A DNA stretch of 64,000 nt from Euwallacea fornicatus (GCF_040115645.1 NW_027096010.1:992001-1056000), one strand, 5' to 3'. Shown: positions 22,881-38,000, numbered from the stretch's first letter. Numbers and translations are program-made. Notes: a model not told the origin generated them from the sequence alone.

Positions 22881-25520
22881 AATGAGGACCAAATTTGTTA
22901 AATAAAGTGTCAAATTAATCAGCTCGACGAGATCTTTCGGATGTCACAATAAATCATTATTGTATCTTGTTCAATTTCCAAGAAAAATAGTAAAATATGT
23001 GGTCAAACACACAACTTTTGTGACTTTTCAAAATTTGAAGCTCGATAACTTCGGCAAATGAGGACCAAATTTCTTAAACAAAGTGTCAAATTAATCAGCT
23101 CGCCGAGATCTTCAGGATGTCACAACAAATCATTATTGCATCTTGTTGAATTTCCAAGAACAATAGTACATTATGTGCTCAAACACACAACTTTTGTGAC
23201 TTTTCAAAATTTGAAGCTCGATAACTTCGGCAAATGAGGACCAAATTTCTTAAACAAAGTGTCAAATTAATCAGCTCGCCGAGATCTTCAGGATGTCACA
23301 ACAAATCATTATTGCATCTTGTTGAATTTCCAAGAACAATAGTACATTATGTGCTCAAACACACAACTTTTGTGACTTTTCAAAATTTAAAGCTCGATAA
23401 CTTCGGCAAATGAGGACCAAATTTCTCAAACAAAGTGTCAAATTAATCAGCTCGACGAGATCTTTCGGATGTCACAATAAATCATTATTGCATTTAGTTG
23501 AATTTCCAAGAAAAATAGTACATTATGTGCTCAAACACACAACTTTAGTGACTTTTCAAACTTTGAAGCTCGATAACTTCGGCAAATGAAGACCAAATTT
23601 GTTAAACAAAGTGTCAAATTAATCAGCTCGACGAGATCTTTCGGGTGTTACAATAAATCATTATCGCATTTTGTTGAATTTCCAAGAAAAATAGTACAAT
23701 ATGTGCTCAAACACACAACTTTTGTGACTTTTCAAAATTTGAAGCTCGATAACTTCGGCAAATGAGGACCAAATTTCTTAAACAAAGTGTCAAATTAATC
23801 AGCTCGACGAGATCTTCAGGATGACACAACAAATCATTATTGCATCTTGTTGAATTTCCAAGAAAAATAGTACATTATGTGCTCAAACACACAACTTTTG
23901 TGACTATTCAAACTTTGAAGCTCGATAACTTCGGCAAATGAAGACCAAATTTGTTAAACAAAGTGTCAAATTAATCAGCTCGACGAGATCTTCAGGATGT
24001 CGCATCAAATCATGATTGCATCTTGTTGAATTTCCAAGAAAAATAGTACATTATTTGCTCAAACACACAACTTTAGTGACTTTTCAAACTTTGAAGCTCG
24101 ATAACTTCGGCAAATGAGGACCAAATTAGTTAAACAAAGTGTCAAATTAATCAGCTCGACGAGGTCTTTCGGGTGTTACAATAAATCATTATTGCATCTT
24201 GTTCAATTTCCAAGAAAAATAGTAAAATATGTGGTCAAACACACAACTTTTGTGACTTTTCAAAATTTGAAGCTCGATAACTTCGGCAAATGAGGACCAA
24301 ATTTCTTAAACAAAGTGTCAAATTAATCAGCTCGACGAGATCTTCAGGATGACACAACAAATCATTATTGCATCTTGTTGAATTTCCAAGAAAAATAGTA
24401 CAATATGTGCTCAAACACACAACTTTTGTGATTATTCAAACTTTGAAGCTCGATAACTTCGGCAAATGAAGACCAAATTTGTTAAACAAAGTGTCAAATT
24501 AATCAGCTCGACGAGATCTTTCGGGTGTTACAATAAATCATTATCGCATTTTGTTGAATTTCCAAGAAAAATAGTACAATATGTGCTCAAACACACAACT
24601 TTTGTGACTTTTCAAAATTTGAAGCTCGATAACTTCGGCAAATGAGGACCAAATTTCTTAAACAAAGTGTCAAATTAATCAGCTCGACGAGATCTTCAGG
24701 ATGACACAACAAATCATTATTGCATCTTGTTGAATTTCCAAGAAAAATAGTACATTATGTGCTCAAACACACAACTTTTGTGACTATTCAAACTTTGAAG
24801 CTCGATAACTTCGGCAAATGAAGACCAAATTTGTTAAACAAAGTGTCAAATTAATCAGCTCGACGAGATCTTCAGGATGTCGAATCAAATCATGATTGCA
24901 TCTTGTTGAATTTCTAAGAAAAATAGTACATTATGTGCTCAAACACACAACTCTTGTGACTTTTCAAACTTTGAAGCTCGATAACTTCGGCAAATGAGGA
25001 CCAAATTTCTTAAACAAAGTGTCAAGTTAATCAGCTCGCCGAGATCTTCAGGATGTCACAACAAATCATTATTGCATGTTGTTGAATTTCCAAGAACAAT
25101 AGTACATTATGTGCTCAAACACACAACTTTTGTGACTTTTCAAACTTTGAAGCTCGATAACTTCGGTAAATGAAGACCAAATTTGTTAAACAAAGTGTCA
25201 AATTAATCAGCTCGACGACATCTTTAAGATGTCATAACACATCATGATTGCATCTTGTTCAATTTCCAAGAAAAATAGTACAATATGTGCTCAAACACAA
25301 AACTTTTGTGACTTTTCAAATTTTGAAGCTCGATAACTTCGGCAAATGAGGACCAAATTTGTTAAACAAAGTGTCCAATTAATCAGCTCGACGAGATCTT
25401 TCGGATGTCACAATAAATCATTATTGCATTTAGTTGAATTTCCAAGAAAAATAGTACAATATGTGCTCAAACACACAACTTTTGTGACTTTTCAAAATTT
25501 GAAGCTCGATAACTTCGGCA
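22881..25520 (+). repeat. K-J-J-M-L-I-F-L/K-I'-L-I-C-J-H-B' (start of central zone)
   Basis: Starts run 22881 K, 23057 J, 23233 J, 23409 M, 23585 L, 23761 I, 23937 F, 24113 L/K, 24289 I', 24465 L, 24641 I, 24817 C, 24993 J, 25169 H, 25345 B'. The monomer at 24113 has an L head (CGGGTGTTAC) and a K tail (TTGTTCAAT, AGTAAAATATGTGGTC). In the 22-monomer HOR further right, L-I-C-K stands where L/K stands here, so the hybrid marks loss of three monomers. A marker near 25165 is CGGTAAATGAAG at the J-H boundary. Confidence 0.88.
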
Positions 25521-28512
25521 AATGAGGACCAAATTTCTTAAACAAAGTGTCAAATTAATCAGCTCGCCGAGATCTTCAGGATGTCACAACAAATCATTAT
25601 TGCATCTTGTTGAATTTCCAAGAACAATAGTACATTATGTGCTCAAACACACAACTTTTGTGACTTTTCAAAATTTGAAGCTCGATAACTTCGGCAAATG
25701 AGGACCAAATTTCTTAAACAAAGTGTCAAATTAATCAGCTCGCCGAGATCTTCAGGATGTCACAACAAATCATTATTGCATCTTGTTGAATTTCCAAGAA
25801 CAATAGTACATTATGTGCTCAAACACACAACTTTTGTGACTTTTCAAAATTTAAAGCTCGATAACTTCGGCAAATGAGGACCAAATTTCTCAAACAAAGT
25901 GTCAAATTAATCAGCTCGACGAGATCTTTCGGATGTCACAATAAATCATTATTGCATTTAGTTGAATTTCCAAGAAAAATAGTACATTATGTGCTCAAAC
26001 ACACAACTTTAGTGACTTTTCAAACTTTGAAGCTCGATAACTTCGGCAAATGAAGACCAAATTTGTTAAACAAAGTGTCAAATTAATCAGCTCGACGAGA
26101 TCTTTCGGGTGTTACAATAAATCATTATCGCATTTTGTTGAATTTCCAAGAAAAATAGTACAATATGTGCTCAAACACACAACTTTTGTGACTTTTCAAA
26201 ATTTGAAGCTCGATAACTTCGGCAAATGAGGACCAAATTTCTTAAACAAAGTGTCAAATTAATCAGCTCGACGAGATCTTCAGGATGACACAACAAATCA
26301 TTATTGCATCTTGTTGAATTTCCAAGAAAAATAGTACATTATGTGCTCAAACACACAACTTTTGTGACTATTCAAACTTTGAAGCTCGATAACTTCGGCA
26401 AATGAAGACCAAATTTGTTAAACAAAGTGTCAAATTAATCAGCTCGACGAGATCTTCAGGATGTCGCATCAAATCATGATTGCATCTTGTTGAATTTCCA
26501 AGAAAAATAGTACATTATTTGCTCAAACACACAACTTTAGTGACTTTTCAAACTTTGAAGCTCGATAACTTCGGCAAATGAGGACCAAATTAGTTAAACA
26601 AAGTGTCAAATTAATCAGCTCGACGAGGTCTTTCGGGTGTTACAATAAATCATTATTGCATCTTGTTCAATTTCCAAGAAAAATAGTAAAATATGTGGTC
26701 AAACACACAACTTTTGTGACTTTTCAAAATTTGAAGCTCGATAACTTCGGCAAATGAGGACCAAATTTCTTAAACAAAGTGTCAAATTAATCAGCTCGAC
26801 GAGATCTTCAGGATGACACAACAAATCATTATTGCATCTTGTTGAATTTCCAAGAAAAATAGTACAATATGTGCTCAAACACACAACTTTTGTGATTATT
26901 CAAACTTTGAAGCTCGATAACTTCGGCAAATGAAGACCAAATTTGTTAAACAAAGTGTCAAATTAATCAGCTCGACGAGATCTTTCGGGTGTTACAATAA
27001 ATCATTATCGCATTTTGTTGAATTTCCAAGAAAAATAGTACAATATGTGCTCAAACACACAACTTTTGTGACTTTTCAAAATTTGAAGCTCGATAACTTC
27101 GGCAAATGAGGACCAAATTTCTCAAACAAAGTGTCAAATTAATCAGCTCGACGAGATCTTTCGGATGTCACAATAAATCATTATTGCATTTAGTTGAATT
27201 TCCAAGAAAAATAGTACATTATGTGCTCAAACACACAACTTTAGTGACTTTTCAAACTTTGAAGCTCGATAACTTCGGCAAATGAAGACCAAATTTGTTA
27301 AACAAAGTGTCAAATTAATCAGCTCGACGAGATCTTTCGGATGTCACAATAAATCATTATTGCATTTAGTTGAATTTCCAAGAAAAATAGTACATTATGT
27401 GCTCAAACACACAACTTTAGTGACTTTTCAAACTTTGAAGCTCGATAACTTCGGCAAATGAAGACCAAATTTGTTAAACAAAGTGTCAAATTAATCAGCT
27501 CGACGAGATCTTTCGGGTGTTACAATAAATCATTATCGCATTTTGTTGAATTTCCAAGAAAAATAGTACAATATGTGCTCAAACACACAACTTTTGTGAC
27601 TTTTCAAAATTTGAAGCTCGATAACTTCGGCAAATGAGGACCAAATTTCTTAAACAAAGTGTCAAATTAATCAGCTCGACGAGATCTTCAGGATGACACA
27701 ACAAATCATTATTGCATCTTGTTGAATTTCCAAGAAAAATAGTACATTATGTGCTCAAACACACAACTTTTGTGACTATTCAAACTTTGAAGCTCGATAA
27801 CTTCGGCAAATGAAGACCAAATTTGTTAAACAAAGTGTCAAATTAATCAGCTCGACGAGATCTTCAGGATGTCGCATCAAATCATGATTGCATCTTGTTG
27901 AATTTCCAAGAAAAATAGTACATTATTTGCTCAAACACACAACTTTAGTGACTTTTCAAACTTTGAAGCTCGATAACTTCGGCAAATGAGGACCAAATTA
28001 GTTAAACAAAGTGTCAAATTAATCAGCTCGACGAGGTCTTTCGGGTGTTACAATAAATCATTATTGCATCTTGTTCAATTTCCAAGAAAAATAGTAAAAT
28101 ATGTGGTCAAACACACAACTTTTGTGACTTTTCAAAATTTGAAGCTCGATAACTTCGGCAAATGAGGACCAAATTTCTTAAACAAAGTGTCAAATTAATC
28201 AGCTCGACGAGATCTTCAGGATGACACAACAAATCATTATTGCATCTTGTTGAATTTCCAAGAAAAATAGTACAATATGTGCTCAAACACACAACTTTTG
28301 TGATTATTCAAACTTTGAAGCTCGATAACTTCGGCAAATGAAGACCAAATTTGTTAAACAAAGTGTCAAATTAATCAGCTCGACGAGATCTTTCGGGTGT
28401 TACAATAAATCATTATCGCATTTTGTTGAATTTCCAAGAAAAATAGTACAATATGTGCTCAAACACACAACTTTTGTGACTTTTCAAAATTTGAAGCTCG
28501 ATAACTTCGGCA
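25521..28512 (+). repeat. Repeated M-L-I-F-L/K-I'-L module, copies two and three
   Basis: The seven-monomer order M-L-I-F-L/K-I'-L at 23409-24640 recurs at 25873-27104 (14 monomers on) and 27281-28512 (8 monomers further). 25521 and 25697 are the J-J pair before copy two, and 27105 is an extra M between the copies. The M at 27281 starts AATGAAGACC. The L/K hybrid is the same in all three, so it formed once and was then copied. Confidence 0.9.
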
Positions 28513-29920
28513 AATGAGGACCAAATTTCTTAAACAAAGTGTCAAATTAATCAGCTCGACGAGATCTTCAGGATGACACAACAAATCATTATTGCATCTT
28601 GTTGAATTTCCAAGAAAAATAGTACATTATGTGCTCAAACACACAACTTTTGTGACTATTCAAACTTTGAAGCTCGATAACTTCGGCAAATGAAGACCAA
28701 ATTTGTTAAACAAAGTGTCAAATTAATCAGCTCGACGAGATCTTCAGGATGTCGAATCAAATCATGATTGCATCTTGTTGAATTTCTAAGAAAAATAGTA
28801 CATTATGTGCTCAAACACACAACTCTTGTGACTTTTCAAACTTTGAAGCTCGATAACTTCGGCAAATGAGGACCAAATTTCTTAAACAAAGTGTCAAGTT
28901 AATCAGCTCGCCGAGATCTTCAGGATGTCACAACAAATCATTATTGCATGTTGTTGAATTTCCAAGAACAATAGTACATTATGTGCTCAAACACACAACT
29001 TTTGTGACTTTTCAAACTTTGAAGCTCGATAACTTCGGTAAATGAAGACCAAATTTGTTAAACAAAGTGTCAAATTAATCAGCTCGACGACATCTTTAAG
29101 ATGTCATAACACATCATGATTGCATCTTGTTCAATTTCCAAGAAAAATAGTACAATATGTGCTCAAACACAAAACTTTTGTGACTTTTCAAATTTTGAAG
29201 CTCGATAACTTCGGCAAATGAGGACCAAATTTGTTAAACAAAGTGTCCAATTAATCAGCTCGACGAGATCTTTCGGATGTCACAATAAATCATTATTGCA
29301 TTTAGTTGAATTTCCAAGAAAAATAGTACAATATGTGCTCAAACACACAACTTTTGTGACTTTTCAAAATTTAAAGCTCGATAACTTCGGCAAATGAGGA
29401 CCAAATTTCTTAAACAAAGTGTCAAATTAATCAGCTCGACGAGATCTTCAGGATGTCGCATCAAATCATGATTGCATCTTGTTGAATTTCCAAGAAAAAT
29501 AGTACATTATTTGCTCAAACACACAACTTTAGTGACTTTTCAAACTTTGAAGCTCGATAACTTCGGCAAATGAGGACCAAATTAGTTAAACAAAGTGTCA
29601 AATTAATCAGCTCCACGAGATCTTCAGGATGTCGCATCAAATCATGATTGCATCTTGTTGAATTTCCAAAAAAAATAGTACATTATTTGCTCAAACACAC
29701 AACTTTAGTGACTTTTCAAACTTTGAAGCTCGATAACTTCGGCAAATGAGGACCAAATTAGTTAAACAAAGTGTCAAATTAATCAGCTCCACGAGATCTT
29801 CAGGATGTCGCATCAAATCATGATTGCATCTTGTTGAATTTCCAAGAAAAATAGTACATTATTTGCTCAAACACACAACTTTAGTGACTTTTCAAACTTT
29901 GAAGCTCGATAACTTCGGCA
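28513..29920 (+). repeat. I-C-J-H-B'-F-F-F block, copy 1
   Basis: Eight monomers repeated at 38017-39424, 54 monomers on. The middle F (29569) has the private run CCAAAAAAAAT, where other copies have CCAAGAAAAAT; the same change is in the matching F at 39073 and in the F at 45057. The second and third F have CTCCACGAG. Confidence 0.9.
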
Positions 29921-31152
29921 AATGAGGACCAAATTTCTTAAACAAAGTGTCACATTAATCAGCTCGCCGAGATCTTCAGGATGTCACAACAAATCATTAT
30001 TGCATCTTGTAGAATTTCCAAGAAAAATATTACATTATGTGCTCAAACACACAACTTTTGTGACTATTCACATTTTGAAGCTCGATAACTTCGGCAAATG
30101 AAGACCAAATTTGTTAAACAAAGTGTCAAATTAATCAGCTCGACGAGATCTTTCGGATGTCACAATAAATCATTATTGCATTTAGTTGAATTTCCAAGAA
30201 AAATAGTACAATATGTGCTCAAACACACAACTTTTGTGACTTTTCAAAATTTAAAGCTCGATAACTTCGGCAAATGAGGACCAAATTTGTTAAACAAAGT
30301 GTCCAATTAATCAGCTCGACGAGATCTTTCGGATGTCACAATAAATCATTATTGCATTTAGTTGAATTTCCAAGAAAAATAGTACAATATGTGCTCAAAC
30401 ACACAACTTTTGTGACTTTTCAAAATTTAAAGCTCGATAACTTCGGCAAATGAGGACCAAATTTCTTAAACAAAGTGTCAAATTAATCAGCTCGACGAGA
30501 TCTTCAGGATGTCGAATCAAATCATGATTGCATCTTGTTGAATTTCTAAGAAAAATAGTACATTATGTGCTCAAACACACAACTCTTGTGACTTTTCAAA
30601 CTTTGAAGCTCGATAACTTCGGCAAATGAGGACCAAATTTGTTAAATAAAGTGTCAAATTAATCAGCTCGACGAGATCTTTCGGATGTCACAATAAATCA
30701 TTATTGCATCTTGTTCAATTTCCAAGAAAAATAGTAAAATATGTGGTCAAACACACAACTTTTGTGACTTTTCAAAATTTGAAGCTCGATAACTTCGGCA
30801 AATGAGGACCAAATTTCTTAAACAAAGTGTCAAATTAATCAGCTCGACGAGATCTTCAGGATGACACAACAAATCATTATTGCATCTTGTTGAATTTCCA
30901 AGAAAAATAGTACATTATGTGCTCAAACACACAACTTTTGTGACTTTTCAAACTTTGAAGCTCGATAACTTCGGCAAATGAGGACCAAATTTGTTAAATA
31001 AAGTGTCAAATTAATCAGCTCGACGAGATCTTTCGGATGTCACAATAAATCATTATTGCATTTAGTTGAATTTCCAAGAAAAATAGTACAATATGTGCTC
31101 AAACACACAACTTTTGTGACTTTTCAAAATTTAAAGCTCGATAACTTCGGCA
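29921..31152 (+). repeat. J/G hybrid, B, B', C, K, I, K/B
   Basis: 29921 has the J head with CACATTAATC and the G tail (TTGTAGAATTTCC, AAATATTACATT, CTATTCACATTTTG); it is the last trace of type G. 30449 onward (C-K-I-K/B-C) matches 39601 onward, an offset of 52 monomers. 30977 joins a K-like start (AAATAAAG) to a B body. Confidence 0.85.
30625..30800 (+). repeat. Monomer type K (representative copy)
   Basis: Defined by AAATAAAG near 20-27, TTTCGGATGTCACAATAAAT at 55-74, CTTGTTCAATTTCC at 86-99 and AGTAAAATATGTGGTC at 109-124. Full copies start at 22881, 30625, 31857, 35729, 37489, 39777, 41009, 44529, 48753, 49281, 53505, 54033, 57201, 57729 and 61953; 18833 is a variant with GTGCTC. The copies at 22881, 31857, 35729 and 41009, which precede J-J-M, have TTGTATC near 80-86 instead of TTGCATC. 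Confidence 0.88.
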
Positions 31153-34100
31153 AATGAGGACCAAATTTCTTAAACAAAGTGTCAAATTAATCAGCTCGAC
31201 GAGATCTTCAGGATGTCGAATCAAATCATGATTGCATCTTGTTGAATTTCTAAGAAAAATAGTACATTATGTGCTCAAACACACAACTCTTGTGACTTTT
31301 CAAACTTTGAAGCTCGATAACTTCGGCAAATGAGGACCAAATTTCTTAAACAAAGTGTCAAATTAATCAGCTCGACGAGATCTTCAGGATGACACAACAA
31401 ATCATTATTGCATCTTGTTGAATTTCCAAGAAAAATAGTACATTATGTGCTCAAACACACAACTCTTGTGACTTTTCAAACTTTGAAGCTCGATAACTGC
31501 GGCAAATGAAGACCAAATTTGTTAAACAAAGTGTCAAATTAATCAGCTCGACGAGATCTTTCGGATGTCACAATAAATCATTATTGCATTTAGTTGAATT
31601 TCCAAGAAAAATAGTACAATATGTGCTCAAACACACAACTTTTGTGACTTTTCAAAATTTAAAGCTCGATAACTTCGGCAAATGAGGACCAAATTTCTTA
31701 AACAAAGTGTCAAATTAATCAGCTCGACGAGATCTTCAGGATGTCGAATCAAATCATGATTGCATCTTGTTGAATTTCTAAGAAAAATAGTACATTATGT
31801 GCTCAAACACACAACTCTTGTGACTTTTCAAACTTTGAAGCTCGATAACTTCGGCAAATGAGGACCAAATTTGTTAAATAAAGTGTCAAATTAATCAGCT
31901 CGACGAGATCTTTCGGATGTCACAATAAATCATTATTGTATCTTGTTCAATTTCCAAGAAAAATAGTAAAATATGTGGTCAAACACACAACTTTTGTGAC
32001 TTTTCAAAATTTGAAGCTCGATAACTTCGGCAAATGAGGACCAAATTTCTTAAACAAAGTGTCAAATTAATCAGCTCGCCGAGATCTTCAGGATGTCACA
32101 ACAAATCATTATTGCATCTTGTTGAATTTCCAAGAACAATAGTACATTATGTGCTCAAACACACAACTTTTGTGACTTTTCAAAATTTGAAGCTCGATAA
32201 CTTCGGCAAATGAGGACCAAATTTCTTAAACAAAGTGTCAAATTAATCAGCTCGCCGAGATCTTCAGGATGTCACAACAAATCATTATTGCATCTTGTTG
32301 AATTTCCAAGAACAATAGTACATTATGTGCTCAAACACACAACTTTTGTGACTTTTCAAAATTTAAAGCTCGATAACTTCGGCAAATGAGGACCAAATTT
32401 CTCAAACAAAGTGTCAAATTAATCAGCTCGACGAGATCTTTCGGATGTCACAATAAATCATTATTGCATTTAGTTGAATTTCCAAGAAAAATAGTACATT
32501 ATGTGCTCAAACACACAACTTTAGTGACTTTTCAAACTTTGAAGCTCGATAACTTCGGCAAATGAAGACCAAATTTGTTAAACAAAGTGTCAAATTAATC
32601 AGCTCGACGAGATCTTTCGGGTGTTACAATAAATCATTATCGCATTTTGTTGAATTTCCAAGAAAAATAGTACAATATGTGCTCAAACACACAACTTTTG
32701 TGACTTTTCAAAATTTGAAGCTCGATAACTTCGGCAAATGAGGACCAAATTTCTTAAACAAAGTGTCAAATTAATCAGCTCGACGAGATCTTCAGGATGA
32801 CACAACAAATCATTATTGCATCTTGTTGAATTTCCAAGAAAAATAGTACATTATGTGCTCAAACACACAACTTTTGTGACTATTCAAACTTTGAAGCTCG
32901 ATAACTTCGGCAAATGAAGACCAAATTTGTTAAACAAAGTGTCAAATTAATCAGCTCGACGAGATCTTCAGGATGTCGCATCAAATCATGATTGCATCTT
33001 GTTGAATTTCCAAGAAAAATAGTACATTATTTGCTCAAACACACAACTTTAGTGACTTTTCAAACTTTGAAGCTCGATAACTTCGGCAAATGAGGACCAA
33101 ATTAGTTAAACAAAGTGTCAAATTAATCAGCTCGACGAGGTCTTTCGGGTGTTACAATAAATCATTATCGCATTTTGTTGAATTTCCAAGAAAAATAGTA
33201 CAATATGTGCTCAAACACACAACTTTTGTGACTTTTCAAAATTTGAAGCTCGATAACTTCGGCAAATGAGGACCAAATTTCTTAAACAAAGTGTCAAATT
33301 AATCAGCTCGACGAGATCTTCAGGATGACACAACAAATCATTATTGCATCTTGTTGAATTTCCAAGAAAAATAGTACATTATGTGCTCAAACACACAACT
33401 TTTGTGACTTTTCAAACTTTGAAGCTCGATAACTTCGGCAAATGAGGACCAAATTTGTTAAATAAAGTGTCAAATTAATCAGCTCGACGAGATCTTCAGG
33501 ATGTCGAATCAAATCATGATTGCATCTTGTTGAATTTCTAAGAAAAATAGTACATTATGTGCTCAAACACACAACTCTTGTGACTTTTCAAACTTTGAAG
33601 CTCGATAACTTCGGCAAATGAGGACCAAATTTGTTAAATAAAGTGTCAAATTAATCAGCTCGACGAGATCTTTCGGATGTCACAATAAATCATTATTGCA
33701 TCTTGTTGAATTTCCAAGAAAAATAGTACAATATGTGCTCAAACACACAACTTTTGTGACTTTTCAAAATTTGAAGCTCGATAACTTCGGCAAATGAGGA
33801 CCAAATTTCTTAAACAAAGTGTCAAATTAATCAGCTCGACGAGATCTTCAGGATGACACAACAAATCATTATTGCATCTTGTTGAATTTCCAAGAAAAAT
33901 AGTACAATATGTGCTCAAACACACAACTTTTGTGATTATTCAAACTTTGAAGCTCGATAACTTCGGCAAATGAAGACCAAATTTGTTAAACAAAGTGTCA
34001 AATTAATCAGCTCGACGAGATCTTTCGGGTGTTACAATAAATCATTATCGCATTTTGTTGAATTTCCAAGAAAAATAGTACAATATGTGCTCAAACACAC

Positions 34101-35024
34101 AACTTTTGTGACTTTTCAAAATTTGAAGCTCGATAACTTCGGCAAATGAGGACCAAATTTCTTAAACAAAGTGTCAAATTAATCAGCTCGACGAGATCTT
34201 CAGGATGACACAACAAATCATTATTGCATCTTGTTGAATTTCCAAGAAAAATAGTACATTATGTGCTCAAACACACAACTTTTGTGACTATTCAAACTTT
34301 GAAGCTCGATAACTTCGGCAAATGAAGACCAAATTTGTTAAACAAAGTGTCAAATTAATCAGCTCGACGAGATCTTCAGGATGTCGAATCAAATCATGAT
34401 TGCATCTTGTTGAATTTCTAAGAAAAATAGTACATTATGTGCTCAAACACACAACTCTTGTGACTTTTCAAACTTTGAAGCTCGATAACTTCGGCAAATG
34501 AGGACCAAATTTCTTAAACAAAGTGTCAAGTTAATCAGCTCGCCGAGATCTTCAGGATGTCACAACAAATCATTATTGCATGTTGTTGAATTTCCAAGAA
34601 CAATAGTACATTATGTGCTCAAACACACAACTTTTGTGACTTTTCAAACTTTGAAGCTCGATAACTTCGGTAAATGAAGACCAAATTTGTTAAACAAAGT
34701 GTCAAATTAATCAGCTCGACGACATCTTTAAGATGTCATAACACATCATGATTGCATCTTGTTCAATTTCCAAGAAAAATAGTACAATATGTGCTCAAAC
34801 ACAAAACTTTTGTGACTTTTCAAATTTTGAAGCTCGATAACTTCGGCAAATGAGGACCAAATTTGTTAAACAAAGTGTCCAATTAATCAGCTCGACGAGA
34901 TCTTTCGGATGTCACAATAAATCATTATTGCATTTAGTTGAATTTCCAAGAAAAATAGTACAATATGTGCTCAAACACACAACTTTTGTGACTTTTCAAA
35001 ATTTAAAGCTCGATAACTTCGGCA
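31153..35024 (+). repeat. 22-monomer HOR (3,872 bp), copy 1
   Basis: The order is C - I/A - B - C - K - J - J - M - L - I - F - L - I - C - K - I' - L - I - C - J - H - B'. It is followed directly by a second complete copy. The I/A monomer (31329) has the I body and the A tail (CTCTTGTGAC, AACTGCGG). The K at 33617 has an I'-like second half (TTGTTGAATTTCC, ACAATATGTGCTC), while its partner at 37489 keeps the K tail; this is one of the few differences I see between the copies. Confidence 0.9.
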
Positions 35025-38000
35025 AATGAGGACCAAATTTCTTAAACAAAGTGTCAAATTAATCAGCTCGACGAGATCTTCAGGATGTCGAATCAAATCA
35101 TGATTGCATCTTGTTGAATTTCTAAGAAAAATAGTACATTATGTGCTCAAACACACAACTCTTGTGACTTTTCAAACTTTGAAGCTCGATAACTTCGGCA
35201 AATGAGGACCAAATTTCTTAAACAAAGTGTCAAATTAATCAGCTCGACGAGATCTTCAGGATGACACAACAAATCATTATTGCATCTTGTTGAATTTCCA
35301 AGAAAAATAGTACATTATGTGCTCAAACACACAACTCTTGTGACTTTTCAAACTTTGAAGCTCGATAACTGCGGCAAATGAAGACCAAATTTGTTAAACA
35401 AAGTGTCAAATTAATCAGCTCGACGAGATCTTTCGGATGTCACAATAAATCATTATTGCATTTAGTTGAATTTCCAAGAAAAATAGTACAATATGTGCTC
35501 AAACACACAACTTTTGTGACTTTTCAAAATTTAAAGCTCGATAACTTCGGCAAATGAGGACCAAATTTCTTAAACAAACTGTCAAATTAATCAGCTCGAC
35601 GAGATCTTCAGGATGTCGAATCAAATCATGATTGCATCTTGTTGAATTTCTAAGAAAAATAGTACATTATGTGCTCAAACACACAACTCTTGTGACTTTT
35701 CAAACTTTGAAGCTCGATAACTTCGGCAAATGAGGACCAAATTTGTTAAATAAAGTGTCAAATTAATCAGCTCGACGAGATCTTTCGGATGTCACAATAA
35801 ATCATTATTGTATCTTGTTCAATTTCCAAGAAAAATAGTAAAATATGTGGTCAAACACACAACTTTTGTGACTTTTCAAAATTTGAAGCTCGATAACTTC
35901 GGCAAATGAGGACCAAATTTCTTAAACAAAGTGTCAAATTAATCAGCTCGCCGAGATCTTCAGGATGTCACAACAAATCATTATTGCATCTTGTTGAATT
36001 TCCAAGAACAATAGTACATTATGTGCTCAAACACACAACTTTTGTGACTTTTCAAAATTTGAAGCTCGATAACTTCGGCAAATGAGGACCAAATTTCTTA
36101 AACAAAGTGTCAAATTAATCAGCTCGCCGAGATCTTCAGGATGTCACAACAAATCATTATTGCATCTTGTTGAATTTCCAAGAACAATAGTACATTATGT
36201 GCTCAAACACACAACTTTTGTGACTTTTCAAAATTTAAAGCTCGATAACTTCGGCAAATGAGGACCAAATTTCTCAAACAAAGTGTCAAATTAATCAGCT
36301 CGACGAGATCTTTCGGATGTCACAATAAATCATTATTGCATTTAGTTGAATTTCCAAGAAAAATAGTACATTATGTGCTCAAACACACAACTTTAGTGAC
36401 TTTTCAAACTTTGAAGCTCGATAACTTCGGCAAATGAAGACCAAATTTGTTAAACAAAGTGTCAAATTAATCAGCTCGACGAGATCTTTCGGGTGTTACA
36501 ATAAATCATTATCGCATTTTGTTGAATTTCCAAGAAAAATAGTACAATATGTGCTCAAACACACAACTTTTGTGACTTTTCAAAATTTGAAGCTCGATAA
36601 CTTCGGCAAATGAGGACCAAATTTCTTAAACAAAGTGTCAAATTAATCAGCTCGACGAGATCTTCAGGATGACACAACAAATCATTATTGCATCTTGTTG
36701 AATTTCCAAGAAAAATAGTACATTATGTGCTCAAACACACAACTTTTGTGACTATTCAAACTTTGAAGCTCGATAACTTCGGCAAATGAAGACCAAATTT
36801 GTTAAACAAAGTGTCAAATTAATCAGCTCGACGAGATCTTCAGGATGTCGCATCAAATCATGATTGCATCTTGTTGAATTTCCAAGAAAAATAGTACATT
36901 ATTTGCTCAAACACACAACTTTAGTGACTTTTCAAACTTTGAAGCTCGATAACTTCGGCAAATGAGGACCAAATTAGTTAAACAAAGTGTCAAATTAATC
37001 AGCTCGACGAGGTCTTTCGGGTGTTACAATAAATCATTATCGCATTTTGTTGAATTTCCAAGAAAAATAGTACAATATGTGCTCAAACACACAACTTTTG
37101 TGACTTTTCAAAATTTGAAGCTCGATAACTTCGGCAAATGAGGACCAAATTTCTTAAACAAAGTGTCAAATTAATCAGCTCGACGAGATCTTCAGGATGA
37201 CACAACAAATCATTATTGCATCTTGTTGAATTTCCAAGAAAAATAGTACATTATGTGCTCAAACACACAACTTTTGTGACTTTTCAAACTTTGAAGCTCG
37301 ATAACTTCGGCAAATGAGGACCAAATTTGTTAAATAAAGTGTCAAATTAATCAGCTCGACGAGATCTTCAGGATGTCGAATCAAATCATGATTGCATCTT
37401 GTTGAATTTCTAAGAAAAATAGTACATTATGTGCTCAAACACACAACTCTTGTGACTTTTCAAACTTTGAAGCTCGATAACTTCGGCAAATGAGGACCAA
37501 ATTTGTTAAATAAAGTGTCAAATTAATCAGCTCGACGAGATCTTTCGGATGTCACAATAAATCATTATTGCATCTTGTTCAATTTCCAAGAAAAATAGTA
37601 AAATATGTGGTCAAACACACAACTTTTGTGACTTTTCAAAATTTGAAGCTCGATAACTTCGGCAAATGAGGACCAAATTTCTTAAACAAAGTGTCAAATT
37701 AATCAGCTCGACGAGATCTTCAGGATGACACAACAAATCATTATTGCATCTTGTTGAATTTCCAAGAAAAATAGTACAATATGTGCTCAAACACACAACT
37801 TTTGTGATTATTCAAACTTTGAAGCTCGATAACTTCGGCAAATGAAGACCAAATTTGTTAAACAAAGTGTCAAATTAATCAGCTCGACGAGATCTTTCGG
37901 GTGTTACAATAAATCATTATCGCATTTTGTTGAATTTCCAAGAAAAATAGTACAATATGTGCTCAAACACACAACTTTTGTGACTTTTCAAAATTTGAAG

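Noticed and set aside
24235..24420. 61-codon minus-strand open frame, also at 26699, 28107, 33739, 37611, 45355 and 56795
   Set aside because: Each is the reverse complement of the end of one monomer and most of an I' (or I/B) monomer in which ACAATATG creates an upstream ATG. There is no conserved reading-frame signature, and spacing follows monomer duplication.
29660..29680. The A-rich run in the F monomer at 29569 as an insertion or retroelement tail
   Set aside because: It is a single G-to-A change in CCAAGAAAAAT with no length change and no target-site duplication.
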